NCBI GenBank assembly: GCA_002296655.1
Contig: DBIN01000025.1
Span: 1 to 64,000 of the forward strand
DNA from: Acinetobacter sp. UBA801
GTDB lineage: Bacteria; Pseudomonadota; Gammaproteobacteria; Pseudomonadales; Moraxellaceae
Length of the DNA stretch: 64,000 nucleotides
Direction of reading: 5' to 3'
Below are positions 52,732 through 61,871 of the stretch, piece after piece. How positions within the stretch are numbered: position 1 is the stretch's first letter; each line of letters starts with the position of its first letter. The notes below the pieces were generated by a model. The model was not told the DNA's origin and ran no database searches. It saw nothing but the letters and a program-made list of their open reading frames with translations. The position numbers were made by a program, and so were the translations under genes.

Positions 52732-54081
52732 TTACAACTGAGCTATAGGCAACAAAATGCTCACTTTTAAACCACCTTGTTCAGCACGTGAAAATTCAAT
52801 CTTTCCTGCATGCAACTCTATAATTTTCTTACAAATCGACAGTCCTAAACCAGAACCTTGAGTTTTACTGCCCAAAGCACGGTAAAAGCGTTCGCCCAAT
52901 CGTGCCAAAACTTCATCAGTCACCGCTTGACCATTATCGACGATACAAATTTCCTGCATCAATTCATATGGTTTTGCTTCAATCCAAATACGTCCTTGAG
53001 GTGCTGTATAACGCACTGCATTGTCAATCAAATTACGCAGGCAGCTAAATAGCAATTCAGGATTGCCCTGCACTTGTATTTCTTGCACATCTAGATGAAT
53101 CTGAATGGCTTTTTCCTGAATAAATGGCGTCAGACTTTGTAAAACTTCCTGTACCAAGTCTGCAATAGATACCGTACTCTTATTTAACGATACAGCATCG
53201 GTCGGGTCTAAACGTGCCAATAACAACAAATTTTCTAATACTTGTGTACCACGGCTGACATCACGCTGAATTTGCTCTAAATCTTGAGCTAATTCAGGTT
53301 GATGTTGATATTTACGTTTTAACACCTGCAAACGCAGTTGAATGGCAGATAAAGGTGAACGTAATTCATGCGAAGCATCTGCAGTAAATCGCTGTTCTGC
53401 AATTAAAGACTGCTCTACTCGCCCCAACAATTTATTCAATTGCTGCAGCATCGGTTGCAGTTCTTTCAATTCAGGTTGTGTGGGGATAATTGGTGTCAAA
53501 TCATGTTGATTTTTTTCTGCAATTTGTTGGGAGAGTTGCTGAATCCGCTTAAATTGACGACCAATCATAAAATGCACTATTGCCCATTGCAGCAACCACA
53601 GCAGCAATAAAATAGCGGCATAACCTAAACTGGTTGCAGCAATTTCCTTAAAGCGATATTTAAGCGGTTGTACAACTATTACATGCAAGCCATCTTCCTC
53701 TGCCACATAGTTACGCCAAATTTGCCCAGCTTGCCAATGAAATGAAAAACCATGCTCAGATGCCACGGCAACCTGAGGCAAGTGAAGCGGAGGTATGTCT
53801 TGTTCATCTTCAGAGGTGGTCAGAATCAGATCATCCAAACCCAATTGATAAGCAATATGAAATTGCTCGCTCAACTCATCGACCTGATTACCGGCATGGT
53901 CGCGCAAGTCTGCTCGCAGCAACATATCGGCTATTTCATCCATAATCTCGTCATGGACTTGCATGGTTTGGTAACTGGCAACCGCCAATAATAAAATCAG
54001 AGCGAAGCCACCCGCCAAGACCGAGCTTAAAACGGAGCTTTTAACCAGTTTGGATTGTAAAGAAATGACCTGTTTAGACAT
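52732..54081 (-). CDS. qseC: Sensor histidine kinase, QseC-like
   Basis: 449 residues. Two membrane helices (about 15-37 and 155-178) enclose a periplasmic sensor region of about 115 residues. The kinase part has FTADASHELRSPLSAIQ (phosphorylated His), NLIDNAVRYT (N box), IVDNGQAVTDEVL (G1) and GSGLGLSICKKI (G2). It follows the response regulator by 17 bp. The ygiW-like gene beyond qseB matches the E. coli ygiW-qseBC layout. The signal in this organism is not known. Confidence 0.83.
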   Translation of the reverse strand: MSKQVISLQSKLVKSSVLSSVLAGGFALILLLAVASYQTMQVHDEIMDEIADMLLRADLRDHAGNQVDELSEQFHIAYQLGLDDLILTTSEDEQDIPPLHLPQVAVASEHGFSFHWQAGQIWRNYVAEEDGLHVIVVQPLKYRFKEIAATSLGYAAILLLLWLLQWAIVHFMIGRQFKRIQQLSQQIAEKNQHDLTPIIPTQPELKELQPMLQQLNKLLGRVEQSLIAEQRFTADASHELRSPLSAIQLRLQVLKRKYQHQPELAQDLEQIQRDVSRGTQVLENLLLLARLDPTDAVSLNKSTVSIADLVQEVLQSLTPFIQEKAIQIHLDVQEIQVQGNPELLFSCLRNLIDNAVRYTAPQGRIWIEAKPYELMQEICIVDNGQAVTDEVLARLGERFYRALGSKTQGSGLGLSICKKIIELHAGKIEFSRAEQGGLKVSILLPIAQL

Positions 54082-54098
54082 GCTAAGATCAAACTGAA

Positions 54099-54761
54099 TT
54101 AGTTATCTTGCTGCATACGATAGCCTAAACCTCGGATGGTTTTAATGCGGCTACTGCCAATTTTTTTGCGTAATTGATAAATAAATACTTCAATCGCATT
54201 ACTTTCAATTTCATCGCCCCATGCATATAAAGACTCTTCGAGCTGTTCACGAGTCACCACATGCTGCGGGTTTTGCATCAGTTTATGTAAAATCTGGAAT
54301 TCCTTGGCCGTTAAATTGACCTGTTGATCATCCACTTTCACTTGTTTGCTTTGCGTATCTAAAACCAAGTTGGCAAATTCAAGCTGCTGTGTCGGATGAC
54401 TTTGCGCACTGCGTAACTGACTGCGTACCCGCGCCGATAGTTCTTCAAGGCTAAACGGTTTGACCAAATAATCATTGGCACCTAAATCAAGTCCCTGTAC
54501 CCGATCTTGAATACTATCGCGCGCAGTAATAAAAATAACAGGTGTGTCCTGTTGCTGCTGTCGTAAAGCGTGCAGAATTTCATCACCGCTATTTTTAGGC
54601 AACCCACGGTCTAACAACACACAATCATAATGATGCTGCTGAATCGCTAAAATGGCATGATCACCACGTTCAACCCAATCGACATTATAACCATCCATTT
54701 CCAGCCAAGTTTTTATACTTTCTGCTTGTGATACATCGTCTTCAGCCAAGAGTAAGCGCAT
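54099..54761 (-). CDS. qseB: OmpR/PhoB-family response regulator, QseB-like
   Basis: 220 residues. Receiver domain: LLLAEDDVSQAE (acidic pocket), CVLLDRGLPKNSGDE with the phospho-accepting Asp (about residue 51), VIFITARDS, and LGANDYLVKPF with the conserved Lys. Winged-helix C-terminus: LTAKEFQILHKLMQNPQHVVTREQLEESLY and SNAIEVFIYQLRKKIG. It forms an operon with the sensor kinase downstream. Confidence 0.87.
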   Translation of the reverse strand: MRLLLAEDDVSQAESIKTWLEMDGYNVDWVERGDHAILAIQQHHYDCVLLDRGLPKNSGDEILHALRQQQQDTPVIFITARDSIQDRVQGLDLGANDYLVKPFSLEELSARVRSQLRSAQSHPTQQLEFANLVLDTQSKQVKVDDQQVNLTAKEFQILHKLMQNPQHVVTREQLEESLYAWGDEIESNAIEVFIYQLRKKIGSSRIKTIRGLGYRMQQDN

Positions 54762-54819
54762 ATCTTCCTCTGTTATTTATGCTTCAAAATTTTATGATTT
54801 CAAAATACTTTACATGATA

Positions 54820-54854
54820 AAACCACATACACCTTACAGCGTATGTGGTTTTTG
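54820..54854. terminator. Terminator between ygiW and qseB
   Basis: AAACCACATAC (54820-54830) pairs with GTATGTGGTTT (54841-54851); TTTTTG follows on the plus strand and TTATC on the minus. It should end ygiW transcription ahead of qseB. Confidence 0.65.
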
Positions 54855-54904
54855 AGTGAAATCAGTTTTGTGTAGCAACTAATGCTGTTTTACACAGCGT
54901 AGAT

Positions 54905-55261
54905 TTAGAAACGAACTTGATCCACATCTATTTCAATACGTTTTGTAGGCTTGTGATCAATATCCACTTCACCAATTAAGGTAACAGGCGTTTTGGCAGA
55001 AACTGCTTTGCCATTCCATAAGTCATCATCAATATCGACCGTAATAGTGCCTGTGTTATCACGGAACTGATATTTTTCATCACCAATAGATTTCACCACA
55101 TAACCTTTTAACTGCACTTTGCTGTCATCTTTCAGGCTTAAAGCTTGTTTTACAGTTACATTTTGATGTAGTGCTTGGGTGTTAATGCTGTCGTTTGCCA
55201 TGGTGATTGAAGCCATTGCCATTAAACCTGCCATCAACATTGCTTTCATTGTAAATTTCAT
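54905..55261 (-). CDS. ygiW: YgiW/YdeI-type OB-fold periplasmic stress protein
   Basis: 118 residues with signal peptide MKFTMKAMLMAGLMAMASITMA. The mature part is a BOF (bacterial OB-fold) domain: VKQALSLKDDSKVQLKGYVVKSIGDEKYQFRDNTGTITVDIDDDLW, then GEVDIDHKPTKRIEIDVDQV. Family members (YgiW/VisP) protect against oxidative, metal and host stresses by binding small ligands. AAGGTG lies 6 bases before the ATG. In E. coli ygiW lies beside qseBC, as here, but a terminator separates them in this sequence. Confidence 0.87.
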   Translation of the reverse strand: MKFTMKAMLMAGLMAMASITMANDSINTQALHQNVTVKQALSLKDDSKVQLKGYVVKSIGDEKYQFRDNTGTITVDIDDDLWNGKAVSAKTPVTLIGEVDIDHKPTKRIEIDVDQVRF

Positions 55262-55372
55262 TGCTTCACCTTTTTGTGTTGCTCATTTCGTTATGGTGAT
55301 TAAAACAAAGCAAGATGAGCTGAATCTTAAGATTTCCATTTTTTAAAATTCATCGTAAAAAGTTTGAATCTG

Positions 55373-57130
55373 CTAATTTAATGGCACGACTCGCAACACT
55401 TCCTCTAAAGTGGTCATGCCTTCTAAAACTTTGCGTGCGCCTGCAATACGCAACGGTTCAATGCCCTCTTTTTTAGCTTGCTGACGTAATTCATTTAAAT
55501 TGGCATTGGCACTGATGAGCTGTTTGGTGTCTAAACTTAAAGGCATAAACTCATAAATTCCGACCCGACCTTTATAGCCCGTTTGACGACATTCATCGCA
55601 TCCGACAGGTTTAAACACTTGTGCAGGCATTTCCATAATGTAGTCAAAGGTCAAATGTTCCCAGTCTTTTTCATTTATTGAGCCTTCCTGCTTACAATGC
55701 GGACATAGCTTACGCACCAAACGCTGTGCCAAAACGCCTAAAATTGTGGCAGCAGTCAAAAATGGCTGCACGCCCAAATCATGCAAACGAGTCAAACTTG
55801 ACGGCGCATCATTAGTATGCAGTGTCGATAAAACTAAATGCCCCGTCAGTGCCGCTTGAATCGCCATATTTGCGGTATCCTGATCTCGAATTTCTCCGAC
55901 CATAATAATGTCAGGGTCTTGACGCATTAAGGCACGCACACCATCGGCAAAACCTAAATCAATTGCAGTATTCACCTGCATTTGGTTAAAACTCGGTTCT
56001 AACATTTCAATCGGGTCTTCAATGGTGCAGACATTGACTTCATCGGTAGCCAATTGCTTTAGCGATGAATACAGCGTGGTGGTTTTACCCGAACCTGTAG
56101 GGCCTGTAACCAAAATAATGCCGTGACTGTGTGCAGTCAGGGCATGCCATTCATTCAACAAACGACTATCAAAACCCAATTGCTGAAAACTGCGTACCAA
56201 TACTTCTGGGTCAAAAATACGCATCACCAGTTTTTCGCCAAACGCCGTTGGCAAGGTCGATAAACGCAGTTCAGTTTCTTGCCCTTTTGGGGTTCGGGTT
56301 TTTAGGCGTCCATCTTGTGGTTTACGTTTTTCGGCTACATTCATGCGCCCTAAAATTTTAATCCGTGAGATGACTGCGGTAAGCGTATTGGCAGGCATGT
56401 TATAGATGGTGTGCAACACGCCATCAATACGGAAACGCACTTTGCCTGTGTCTTTACGTGGTTCGAGGTGAATATCGCTTGCGCCTTGTTCAAAGGCAAA
56501 TTGCAGCACCCAATCCACCAACTTCACAATATGTTGATCATTGGCATCTGGGTTTTGGGTATCGCCCAATTGCAATAAAGCTTCGACCCCTTTATTTTCA
56601 CGGTCATGTGCAGAAGATTTTTGTGATGAATGTACTGCACGACTCACTTGGTAATATTCAATCAAATAGCGCTGCAATTGATCTGGGCTGAGTAAAACCC
56701 GCTGAATTTTTTTGGGCAATAAACTATGTTCTAAGTTGACAACCCATTCTTTTTTATAAGGTTGATCTGTCGCAATTAACACCGCATCTGCAGTCACTTC
56801 TACCGCTAAAATACGGTTACGCAGCGCAAATTCCTGCGACATCACAGCAGTTAAAGCAGCAACATCGGCTTTTAATGGATCAATAATATAAAATGGCAAG
56901 CCTGATTTATCAGCCAGCCATTGGCATAAACGGTTTAAAGTTAAAGTTGTTTGGGGATGACTTTGATCGACCAAATTAAAGTTGGCAATCCATTGTAACG
57001 GATGCCATTTTAATTGGTCACGCTGACGATGCGTGGTTTGTACCAAAGCCTGATCACGTTCGGTAATTTTGCCATCTTTGACTAATTGTTCTAAACACCA
57101 AGTACTGTCTATTTCAAAATTAAAATTCAT
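55373..57130 (-). CDS. gspE: GspE/PulE-type secretion ATPase
   Basis: About 585 residues. It shows an N1E-like domain (residues 1-150), then the ATPase: DIHLEPRKDTGKVRFRIDGVLH, Walker A GPTGSGKTTTLYS, the Asp box TIEDPIEML, Walker B DPDIIMVGEIRD, and LSTLHTNDAP. A tetracysteine zinc site (CPHCKQ and CDECRQTGYKGR) near the C-terminus is typical of GspE/PilB. It powers the type II secretion pseudopilus or a pilus motor. No gsp or pil inner-membrane partners are adjacent, as in Acinetobacter where T2SS genes are scattered. The ATG at 57130 has GGGG about 9 bases upstream. Confidence 0.85.
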   Translation of the reverse strand: MNFNFEIDSTWCLEQLVKDGKITERDQALVQTTHRQRDQLKWHPLQWIANFNLVDQSHPQTTLTLNRLCQWLADKSGLPFYIIDPLKADVAALTAVMSQEFALRNRILAVEVTADAVLIATDQPYKKEWVVNLEHSLLPKKIQRVLLSPDQLQRYLIEYYQVSRAVHSSQKSSAHDRENKGVEALLQLGDTQNPDANDQHIVKLVDWVLQFAFEQGASDIHLEPRKDTGKVRFRIDGVLHTIYNMPANTLTAVISRIKILGRMNVAEKRKPQDGRLKTRTPKGQETELRLSTLPTAFGEKLVMRIFDPEVLVRSFQQLGFDSRLLNEWHALTAHSHGIILVTGPTGSGKTTTLYSSLKQLATDEVNVCTIEDPIEMLEPSFNQMQVNTAIDLGFADGVRALMRQDPDIIMVGEIRDQDTANMAIQAALTGHLVLSTLHTNDAPSSLTRLHDLGVQPFLTAATILGVLAQRLVRKLCPHCKQEGSINEKDWEHLTFDYIMEMPAQVFKPVGCDECRQTGYKGRVGIYEFMPLSLDTKQLISANANLNELRQQAKKEGIEPLRIAGARKVLEGMTTLEEVLRVVPLN

Positions 57131-57320
57131 TGTTATATGCCCCAAAATCTGGGTTTACTATAGCAGAGTTTGCTTTCAGGGCTGAATGACTTCTTTGACA
57201 CCGCCATCTTGTTTGGTTCATTTAAGCAATAATTTGAAAGCGAAAATAGATTCATAAATGGCGATAGACACAATTCAAATATATGATGTTTAAATAACAC
57301 CTCATATTTGGAATGTTGCT

Positions 57321-58580
57321 GTGGATTTTCTCACTCCTCCATCTTTGGTTACAACCAATTTCCCAGAACTGCTCACCATATTTGCAGCAGCGCTTGGCTG
57401 TGGCTTACTGATTGGGTTAGAACGTGAACGCAGTAAAAAAAATGCACAACATCATCACTTTGCGGGAGTCCGTACCTTCGGTATTTGCTCGCTGTTAGGT
57501 GCAATCTGCTTTTTATTTGGCACACCGCTCGCTATTGTGGGTGCACTGATTGTTGGTGGAATTGGTTTATTCTCCCTTAAACAACAAACGGAAGATGACC
57601 CGGGTGCAACCACCGAATTGGCCTTTGTTATGACCTATTTTATTGGTGCATTGTGTTTATGGAACATTCCACTTGCTGCGGGTCTATCGGTCATTTTGAC
57701 TGGCTTACTCATGACCAAACACACTATGCATGGCATTATCAGCCAGTGGATTACCGAAGCTGAACTGCGTGATGGCTTGTTCTTATTAGCCTTAGTGCTG
57801 ATTGCTTTACCACTGACGCCCAATTCAGCATTATGGGGCAATGTGCTTAATCCTTATGTGATTTTAAAATTATTGATTTTAATTTTAAGTGTGCAGGCTT
57901 TGGCACATATCGCCAAACGCTTACTCTCAAGCAGCAATGCGCTCATGCTATCTGCGATTGCTTCAGGTTTTGTATCAAGCACCGCGACCATCGCCAGTTT
58001 AGGTATGGAAGTACGTGCGGGTCGTGGTGAAGCACGTATCAATGCAGGTGCAGCGCTAATGTCTTGCGTGGCAACTTTAGCGCAAATGTTAATTATAGTG
58101 GCAGGTGTCAATCTGGCGTGGTTTAAGTTATTAATTATTCCAAGTTTGCTCGGAATCGCGATTTTGGTTGTAACGGGTGTCTGGTTGCTTAAACGGCATA
58201 AAAATACGGCAACGGCAAAGCCAGAAACTGATACCCGTATGTTTAGCCTTAAAGAAGCCGCAATTATTGTGGCGACATTAACGGCAATTCAAGCCATGGT
58301 GTACGGCTTGGAACAAACCCTAGGGGATGCAGGTTTAATCATTGGTACTCTGCTCGCCTCGTTATTTGAGGTGCATGGTGCAATTGCAACCGTAGTGATG
58401 CAAGGCCCACCAAGCCAGCAAGTGCTTTTATATGCCTTAATTTTAGGTCTGGTGGCGCATGCGATTGCCAAATGCGTCAATGCCGTACTCATTGGTGGTT
58501 TGCGATTTGCATTGTATTTCGCTCCTGCCCAAATTCTGCACATGCTGGCTTTGGTGGCTATTTTATATATGATGGTTTAA
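57321..58580 (+). CDS. MgtC/DUF4010 family membrane protein
   Basis: 419 residues, strongly hydrophobic with about ten to twelve membrane segments. Residues 15-130 match the MgtC/SapB N-terminal domain (AALGCGLLIGLERERSKK and FAGVRTFGICSLLGA); the remainder matches DUF4010 (LLSSSNALMLSAIASGFVSSTATIASLGMEVRAG and LLASLFEVHGAIATVVM). The function is unknown; a link to Mg2+ or phosphate homeostasis is only by analogy with MgtC. The start is a GTG at 57321. Its stop overlaps the stop of the convergent trmO by 4 bp. Confidence 0.8.
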   Translation: MDFLTPPSLVTTNFPELLTIFAAALGCGLLIGLERERSKKNAQHHHFAGVRTFGICSLLGAICFLFGTPLAIVGALIVGGIGLFSLKQQTEDDPGATTELAFVMTYFIGALCLWNIPLAAGLSVILTGLLMTKHTMHGIISQWITEAELRDGLFLLALVLIALPLTPNSALWGNVLNPYVILKLLILILSVQALAHIAKRLLSSSNALMLSAIASGFVSSTATIASLGMEVRAGRGEARINAGAALMSCVATLAQMLIIVAGVNLAWFKLLIIPSLLGIAILVVTGVWLLKRHKNTATAKPETDTRMFSLKEAAIIVATLTAIQAMVYGLEQTLGDAGLIIGTLLASLFEVHGAIATVVMQGPPSQQVLLYALILGLVAHAIAKCVNAVLIGGLRFALYFAPAQILHMLALVAILYMMV

Positions 58581-59332
58581 TCGACAGCGATTAAAACAAT
58601 TTTTAGGATGTGTACTGTGTGCTGATTGACACGGAAACTGACGTCAAAATCTGCAAAATTCATGGTGTAAATTCGTTCAGCATCATCCTGATATGCAGGT
58701 CGAGGATCTAAAGACAAGACCTGTTCCAACTCCTGTGCAGTTTGTGGTTGCAATACGCCAGAGCCGAGTAACTGATTTTTTTGTGCTTCTGCTGTGTCCA
58801 TCCAGATCACTGTTTTTCTTATGGGTTCATCTTGCGCATAACCACATTGTGCCTCAGGCACGGCATCTGAATATTGAATATAAGGCTTAATATCCAAAAT
58901 AGGCGTGCCATGCAGTAAATCTGCCCCTGTCACATAAACTCGCAATGACTTACCCACTTTTTTGACCTGTTTAAATTGCACTACAGACAAACCAATCGGT
59001 GCAGGACGATACATGCTGCGCGTCGCAAACACGCCTATTTTTTGATTGCCACCCAAACGCGGTGGACGAACTTGCGCACGAAAACTAGGGCTTTGCTGCT
59101 TCTGTAAAGTTTGATGAGCATCGGTTTGGTTTTTATTGTCGTGAAATTGCCAGATTAACCATAAATGACTAAACGCTTCGATCCCTTCAAATGCCAACAC
59201 ATCGTTATAAGGTGCTTGCATTTCAATATACGATTCGACCTGTACCAGATTGGGTTGACGAGGAATACCAAATTTTTCTCGATAGGGAGAGTGCATAAAT
59301 CCGATTATTGGCATTTTTAGATCAGTCTTCAT
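58577..59332 (-). CDS. trmO: tRNA N6-methyltransferase TrmO (TsaA)
   Basis: About 251 residues. Methylates t6A37 of tRNA-Thr(GGU) using SAM. It has the beta-barrel TsaA domain: IGFMHSPYREKFGIPRQPNLV, FEGIEAFSHLWLIWQFH, RPPRLGGNQKIGVFATRSMYRPAPIGLSVV (the SAM-binding core) and GADLLHGTPILDIKPYIQYSDA. The C-terminal domain follows. The ATG at 59332 is preferred over a TTG at 59353. Convergent with the MgtC-like gene with overlapping stop codons and no terminator between them. Confidence 0.9.
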   Translation of the reverse strand: MKTDLKMPIIGFMHSPYREKFGIPRQPNLVQVESYIEMQAPYNDVLAFEGIEAFSHLWLIWQFHDNKNQTDAHQTLQKQQSPSFRAQVRPPRLGGNQKIGVFATRSMYRPAPIGLSVVQFKQVKKVGKSLRVYVTGADLLHGTPILDIKPYIQYSDAVPEAQCGYAQDEPIRKTVIWMDTAEAQKNQLLGSGVLQPQTAQELEQVLSLDPRPAYQDDAERIYTMNFADFDVSFRVNQHTVHILKIVLIAVD

Positions 59333-59434
59333 CAATTTTTCTGATAAGCTCAATTAAATATATTCAGTTTATAGAGAATGATTTTAGATTAGAATAGCAA
59401 GCTGTTCTAATTTGATAATTTATTGAGACCTTTA

Positions 59435-60214
59435 ATGGCTGCTTTCAACGTCGAAAAGATTACTCACGTACACCACTGGAATGACACTTTATTCAGTTTT
59501 AAAACGACTCGTGATACTGCACTACGTTTTAAAAACGGTCAATTTGTGATGATTGGTCTGGAAGTCAATGGCAAGCCTTTAATGCGCGCTTACTCGATTG
59601 CCAGTGCTAACTATGAAGAAGAGCTAGAATTCTTCTCAATTAAAGTCCCTGATGGCCCTTTAACGTCTATTTTACAAAAAATAAAAGTGGGCGATGAATT
59701 ACTGGTTTCTAAAAAACCAACAGGAACTTTGGTGCTGGATGATTTAAATCCTGGTAAAAACTTATACTTGCTTTCTTCAGGTACAGGCCTAGCTCCATTT
59801 TTGGCAACCATCCGTGATCCTGAAACTTATGAACGTTATGAAAAAGTGATTGTGGTTCACGGTACACGTTTCATTTCTGAACTGGCTTATCAAGATTTAA
59901 TTCTAAATGAATTGCCAAATCATGAGTTTTTCCAAGAACTGGGTATTCGTGAAAAACTGATCTATTACCCAACCGTTACACGTGAAGAATATCCAAACCA
60001 AGGGCGTGTGACGACGGCAATTGAGTCGGGTGAACTCTTTGAAAAAATTGGTTTACCACGTTTTAACCCTGAAACTGACCGTGCCATGCTATGTGGTAGC
60101 CCTGCATTCTTAAAAGATGTTGCAGCATTACTTGACCAACACGGTTTAAAAGAATCACCACGTATGGGTGAATTGGGCGATTACGTGATTGAACGTGCTT
60201 TCGTTGAAAAATAA
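59435..60214 (+). CDS. fpr: Ferredoxin/flavodoxin-NADP reductase
   Basis: 259 residues. FAD domain with FVMIGLEVNGKPLMRAYSIAS (RxYS) and FFSIKVPDGPLTS; NADP domain with YLLSSGTGLAPFLATI, VVHGTRF, ELAYQD, MLCGSPAFLKDV and the C-terminal GELGDYVIERAFVEK ending in an aromatic region as in subclass IA bacterial FNRs. It moves electrons between NADPH and ferredoxin or flavodoxin, often in oxidative stress. The ATG at 59435 has GAGA 7 bases upstream. A bidirectional terminator follows. Confidence 0.93.
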   Translation: MAAFNVEKITHVHHWNDTLFSFKTTRDTALRFKNGQFVMIGLEVNGKPLMRAYSIASANYEEELEFFSIKVPDGPLTSILQKIKVGDELLVSKKPTGTLVLDDLNPGKNLYLLSSGTGLAPFLATIRDPETYERYEKVIVVHGTRFISELAYQDLILNELPNHEFFQELGIREKLIYYPTVTREEYPNQGRVTTAIESGELFEKIGLPRFNPETDRAMLCGSPAFLKDVAALLDQHGLKESPRMGELGDYVIERAFVEK

Positions 60215-60228
60215 GAGCTATTGAATCT

Positions 60229-60259
60229 AAAAAAACCGAGTTAATAACTCGGTTTTTTT
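60229..60259. terminator. Bidirectional terminator
   Basis: AAAAAAACCGAGTT (60229-60242) pairs with AACTCGGTTTTTTT (60246-60259). It separates the convergent fpr and cation-transporter genes. Confidence 0.85.
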
Positions 60260-60284
60260 ATTACTTGCATATCATCCACATATT

Positions 60285-60920
60285 TTAAGAATCGCAAGAG
60301 AGTCCATCTTTATATTCACGTCGTTCAGCCAAAGCTTGCTGAATCACTTGATACCCTGCTGATAAGCCCAAACTCGCCATAATCACGGCTACAACAAGGT
60401 CTGGAATCAAACTGCCCGTACCAAATACACCTACTGCCGCCAAAATGACTGCACAATTACCAATCGCATCGTTACGGCTACATAACCACACCGATTTCAT
60501 ATTCGAGTCGCCTTCACGAAATGCATATAAAATCAATGCAGTAACCACATTAGCCAACAAGGCAATAATCCCAATAATACCCATGGTGATGGCTTCAGGT
60601 GGAATACCCTGTATATAGGCATAGATGACCTTGCCCATCACCACCACACCAAATAATGCCATAGTGATACCTTTGATCAAAGCCACAGTAGCACGCCAAT
60701 ATAAACTCGCACTTAGCACCGCAAGTGAAATCCCGTAATTGACTGAATCACCAAAGAAATCCAGAGAATCTGCCCACAAGGATGATGAATGGGCATAGGC
60801 ACCACCAATCAACTCGACCAAAAACATGCTGAGATTAATCACCAATGCAATCCATAAAGCGATTCTAAATTTACTATTCGGTTTGATTGGCGCAGGTTCA
60901 TGACTACACGTACATGCCAT
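60285..60920 (-). CDS. Cation diffusion facilitator-type transporter
   Basis: 211 residues with five to six membrane helices. The N-terminus MACTCSHEP holds a Cys/His metal-binding start. ELIGGAYAHSSSLWADSLDFFGDSVNY in helix 2 has the HxxxD and D-x-x-x-D type metal residues, and WLCSRNDAIGNCAVILAAVGVFG in helix 5 has the second pair (NDAIGN). The usual C-terminal cytoplasmic domain is missing, so it is a short CDF variant. AAGGTG supports the ATG at 60920. It is divergent from a MerR regulator, as in metal-inducible export pairs; the metal (Zn, Cd or Co) is not determined. Confidence 0.85.
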   Translation of the reverse strand: MACTCSHEPAPIKPNSKFRIALWIALVINLSMFLVELIGGAYAHSSSLWADSLDFFGDSVNYGISLAVLSASLYWRATVALIKGITMALFGVVVMGKVIYAYIQGIPPEAITMGIIGIIALLANVVTALILYAFREGDSNMKSVWLCSRNDAIGNCAVILAAVGVFGTGSLIPDLVVAVIMASLGLSAGYQVIQQALAERREYKDGLSCDS

Positions 60921-60961
60921 AGACACACCTTCTTTCAAAATGAAACTGTTTGGATTATGCT

Positions 60962-60993
60962 CATTTAAAACTATAGACTTAGTCCAAGGTCAA
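60962..60993 (-). promoter_or_regulatory. MerR-type promoter/operator
   Basis: On the minus strand TTGACC (60988-60993) and TAAATG (60962-60967) are separated by 20 bp, the over-long spacer typical of MerR-activated promoters, with a GACTAAGTC dyad in the spacer. It would drive the cation transporter. The -35 side overlaps the ribosome site (AAGG) of the divergent merR gene. Confidence 0.55.
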
Positions 60994-60995
60994 GC

Positions 60996-61397
60996 ATGGC
61001 ACAATATTTAATTCATGAATTAGCAAAAAAAGTTGGTGTCAGCACAGATACCATTCGTTTTTATGAAAAGAAACACTTACTCAATCCAAGCTTTCGTGCC
61101 GAAAATAATTATCGCTATTACAACGATGATGCTCTCAAGCGTTTGATTTTTATTAAGCGTTGCCGCGCTTTAGATATGAACTTAAAAGAAATTGAAACTT
61201 TGATTGAATTAGAAAAGCAGCCGGAACAAAACTGCTGCGCCGTCAATGAATTGATTGATGAACATTTAAGGCACGTAGAAGATAAAATTGCCGAATTTCA
61301 GCATTTTCAACTACAACTTCAGCAACTTAGACAAGCCTGCACCACACAAACAACTATTGATGATTGTCAGATTTTAAAACAACTCGAAGCCAAATAA
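60996..61397 (+). CDS. MerR-family metal-responsive regulator (CadR-like)
   Basis: 133 residues. Winged helix-turn-helix: IHELAKKVGVSTDTIRFYEKKHLLNPSFRAENNYRYY (residues 5-41). Dimerisation helix: VNELIDEHLRHVEDKIAEFQHFQLQLQQLR. Metal-binding candidates are Cys 77-78 (EQNCCAVNE) and the C-terminal Cys residues (QACTTQ, DDCQILK), a pattern like CadR/PbrR regulators of Cd, Pb or Zn. It is divergent from the CDF-type transporter with a MerR-type promoter between them, so it probably activates that gene when metal is bound. Confidence 0.85.
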   Translation: MAQYLIHELAKKVGVSTDTIRFYEKKHLLNPSFRAENNYRYYNDDALKRLIFIKRCRALDMNLKEIETLIELEKQPEQNCCAVNELIDEHLRHVEDKIAEFQHFQLQLQQLRQACTTQTTIDDCQILKQLEAK

Positions 61398-61447
61398 TCA
61401 CGCTCCAAGCTTTTTAAATACGGTTTTGCATATCTAAAATTGAATTA

Positions 61448-61537
61448 TCAAGACTTCTGATTAACACGTTTCGACAACTGCTCGGCAGTTTCCACACGTT
61501 CGTTATAACGATCTAAAAAGAATATTTGGATGTGCCA
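61448..61537 (-). pseudogene. Possible remnant of arsH (C-terminal end)
   Basis: Frame 61537 to 61448 on the minus strand ends FFLDRYNERVETAEQLSKRVNQKS and stop. It resembles the D-R-Y-S-E-R-K-E type C-terminus of ArsH (NADPH-FMN oxidoreductase of arsenic operons) as I remember it. No upstream part remains in frame: a TGA precedes it within five codons. It lies about 60 bp after the broken arsR on the same strand. Confidence 0.4.
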
Positions 61538-61599
61538 TGTGCTTACTCACAATGTGCTGCAATTGTAGGGTTGATGCGCGTCATCGAGCTGACATCTTG

Positions 61600-61860
61600 C
61601 TATGCAATAATATTTATAAAAGCGAGCGCCCAGTCGGGTAAATTTGGGTTAAAACGGTAATGTACCCACTGACCCTGACGTTGATCGAGTAAAATAGATA
61701 AATTGCGTAACAGCGCCAAATGACGTGATATTTTTGGTTAATTTAACTGCAATTGTTCTGTCAATTCGCATACACAAATATTGTGGTGAGCCATCACCAA
61801 TTTCAGAATATCCAGTCGGGTTGGGTCTGACAACCATTTAAAAAAATCAGTTTGATTCAT
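61600..61860 (-). pseudogene. arsR: arsR-type repressor interrupted by a stop codon
   Basis: Reading from the ATG at 61860: FFKWLSDPTRLDILKLV, then HHNICVCELTEQLQLN with the As(III)-binding C-x-C, then TAA (61738-61740), then in the same frame PKISRHLALLRNLSILLDQRQGQWVHYRFNPNLPDWALAF and TAG. The stop replaces a single codon in the recognition helix (usual S/N-Q-P-K-I-S; CAA to TAA). The truncated 40-residue product would lack most of the DNA-binding domain. Divergent arsC remains open. Confidence 0.8.
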
Positions 61861-61871
61861 TTTTTCTGTAC

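Noticed and set aside
57313..57330. ATG at 57313 as the start of the MgtC-like gene
   Set aside because: It is out of frame with the membrane protein; the in-frame start is the GTG at 57321.
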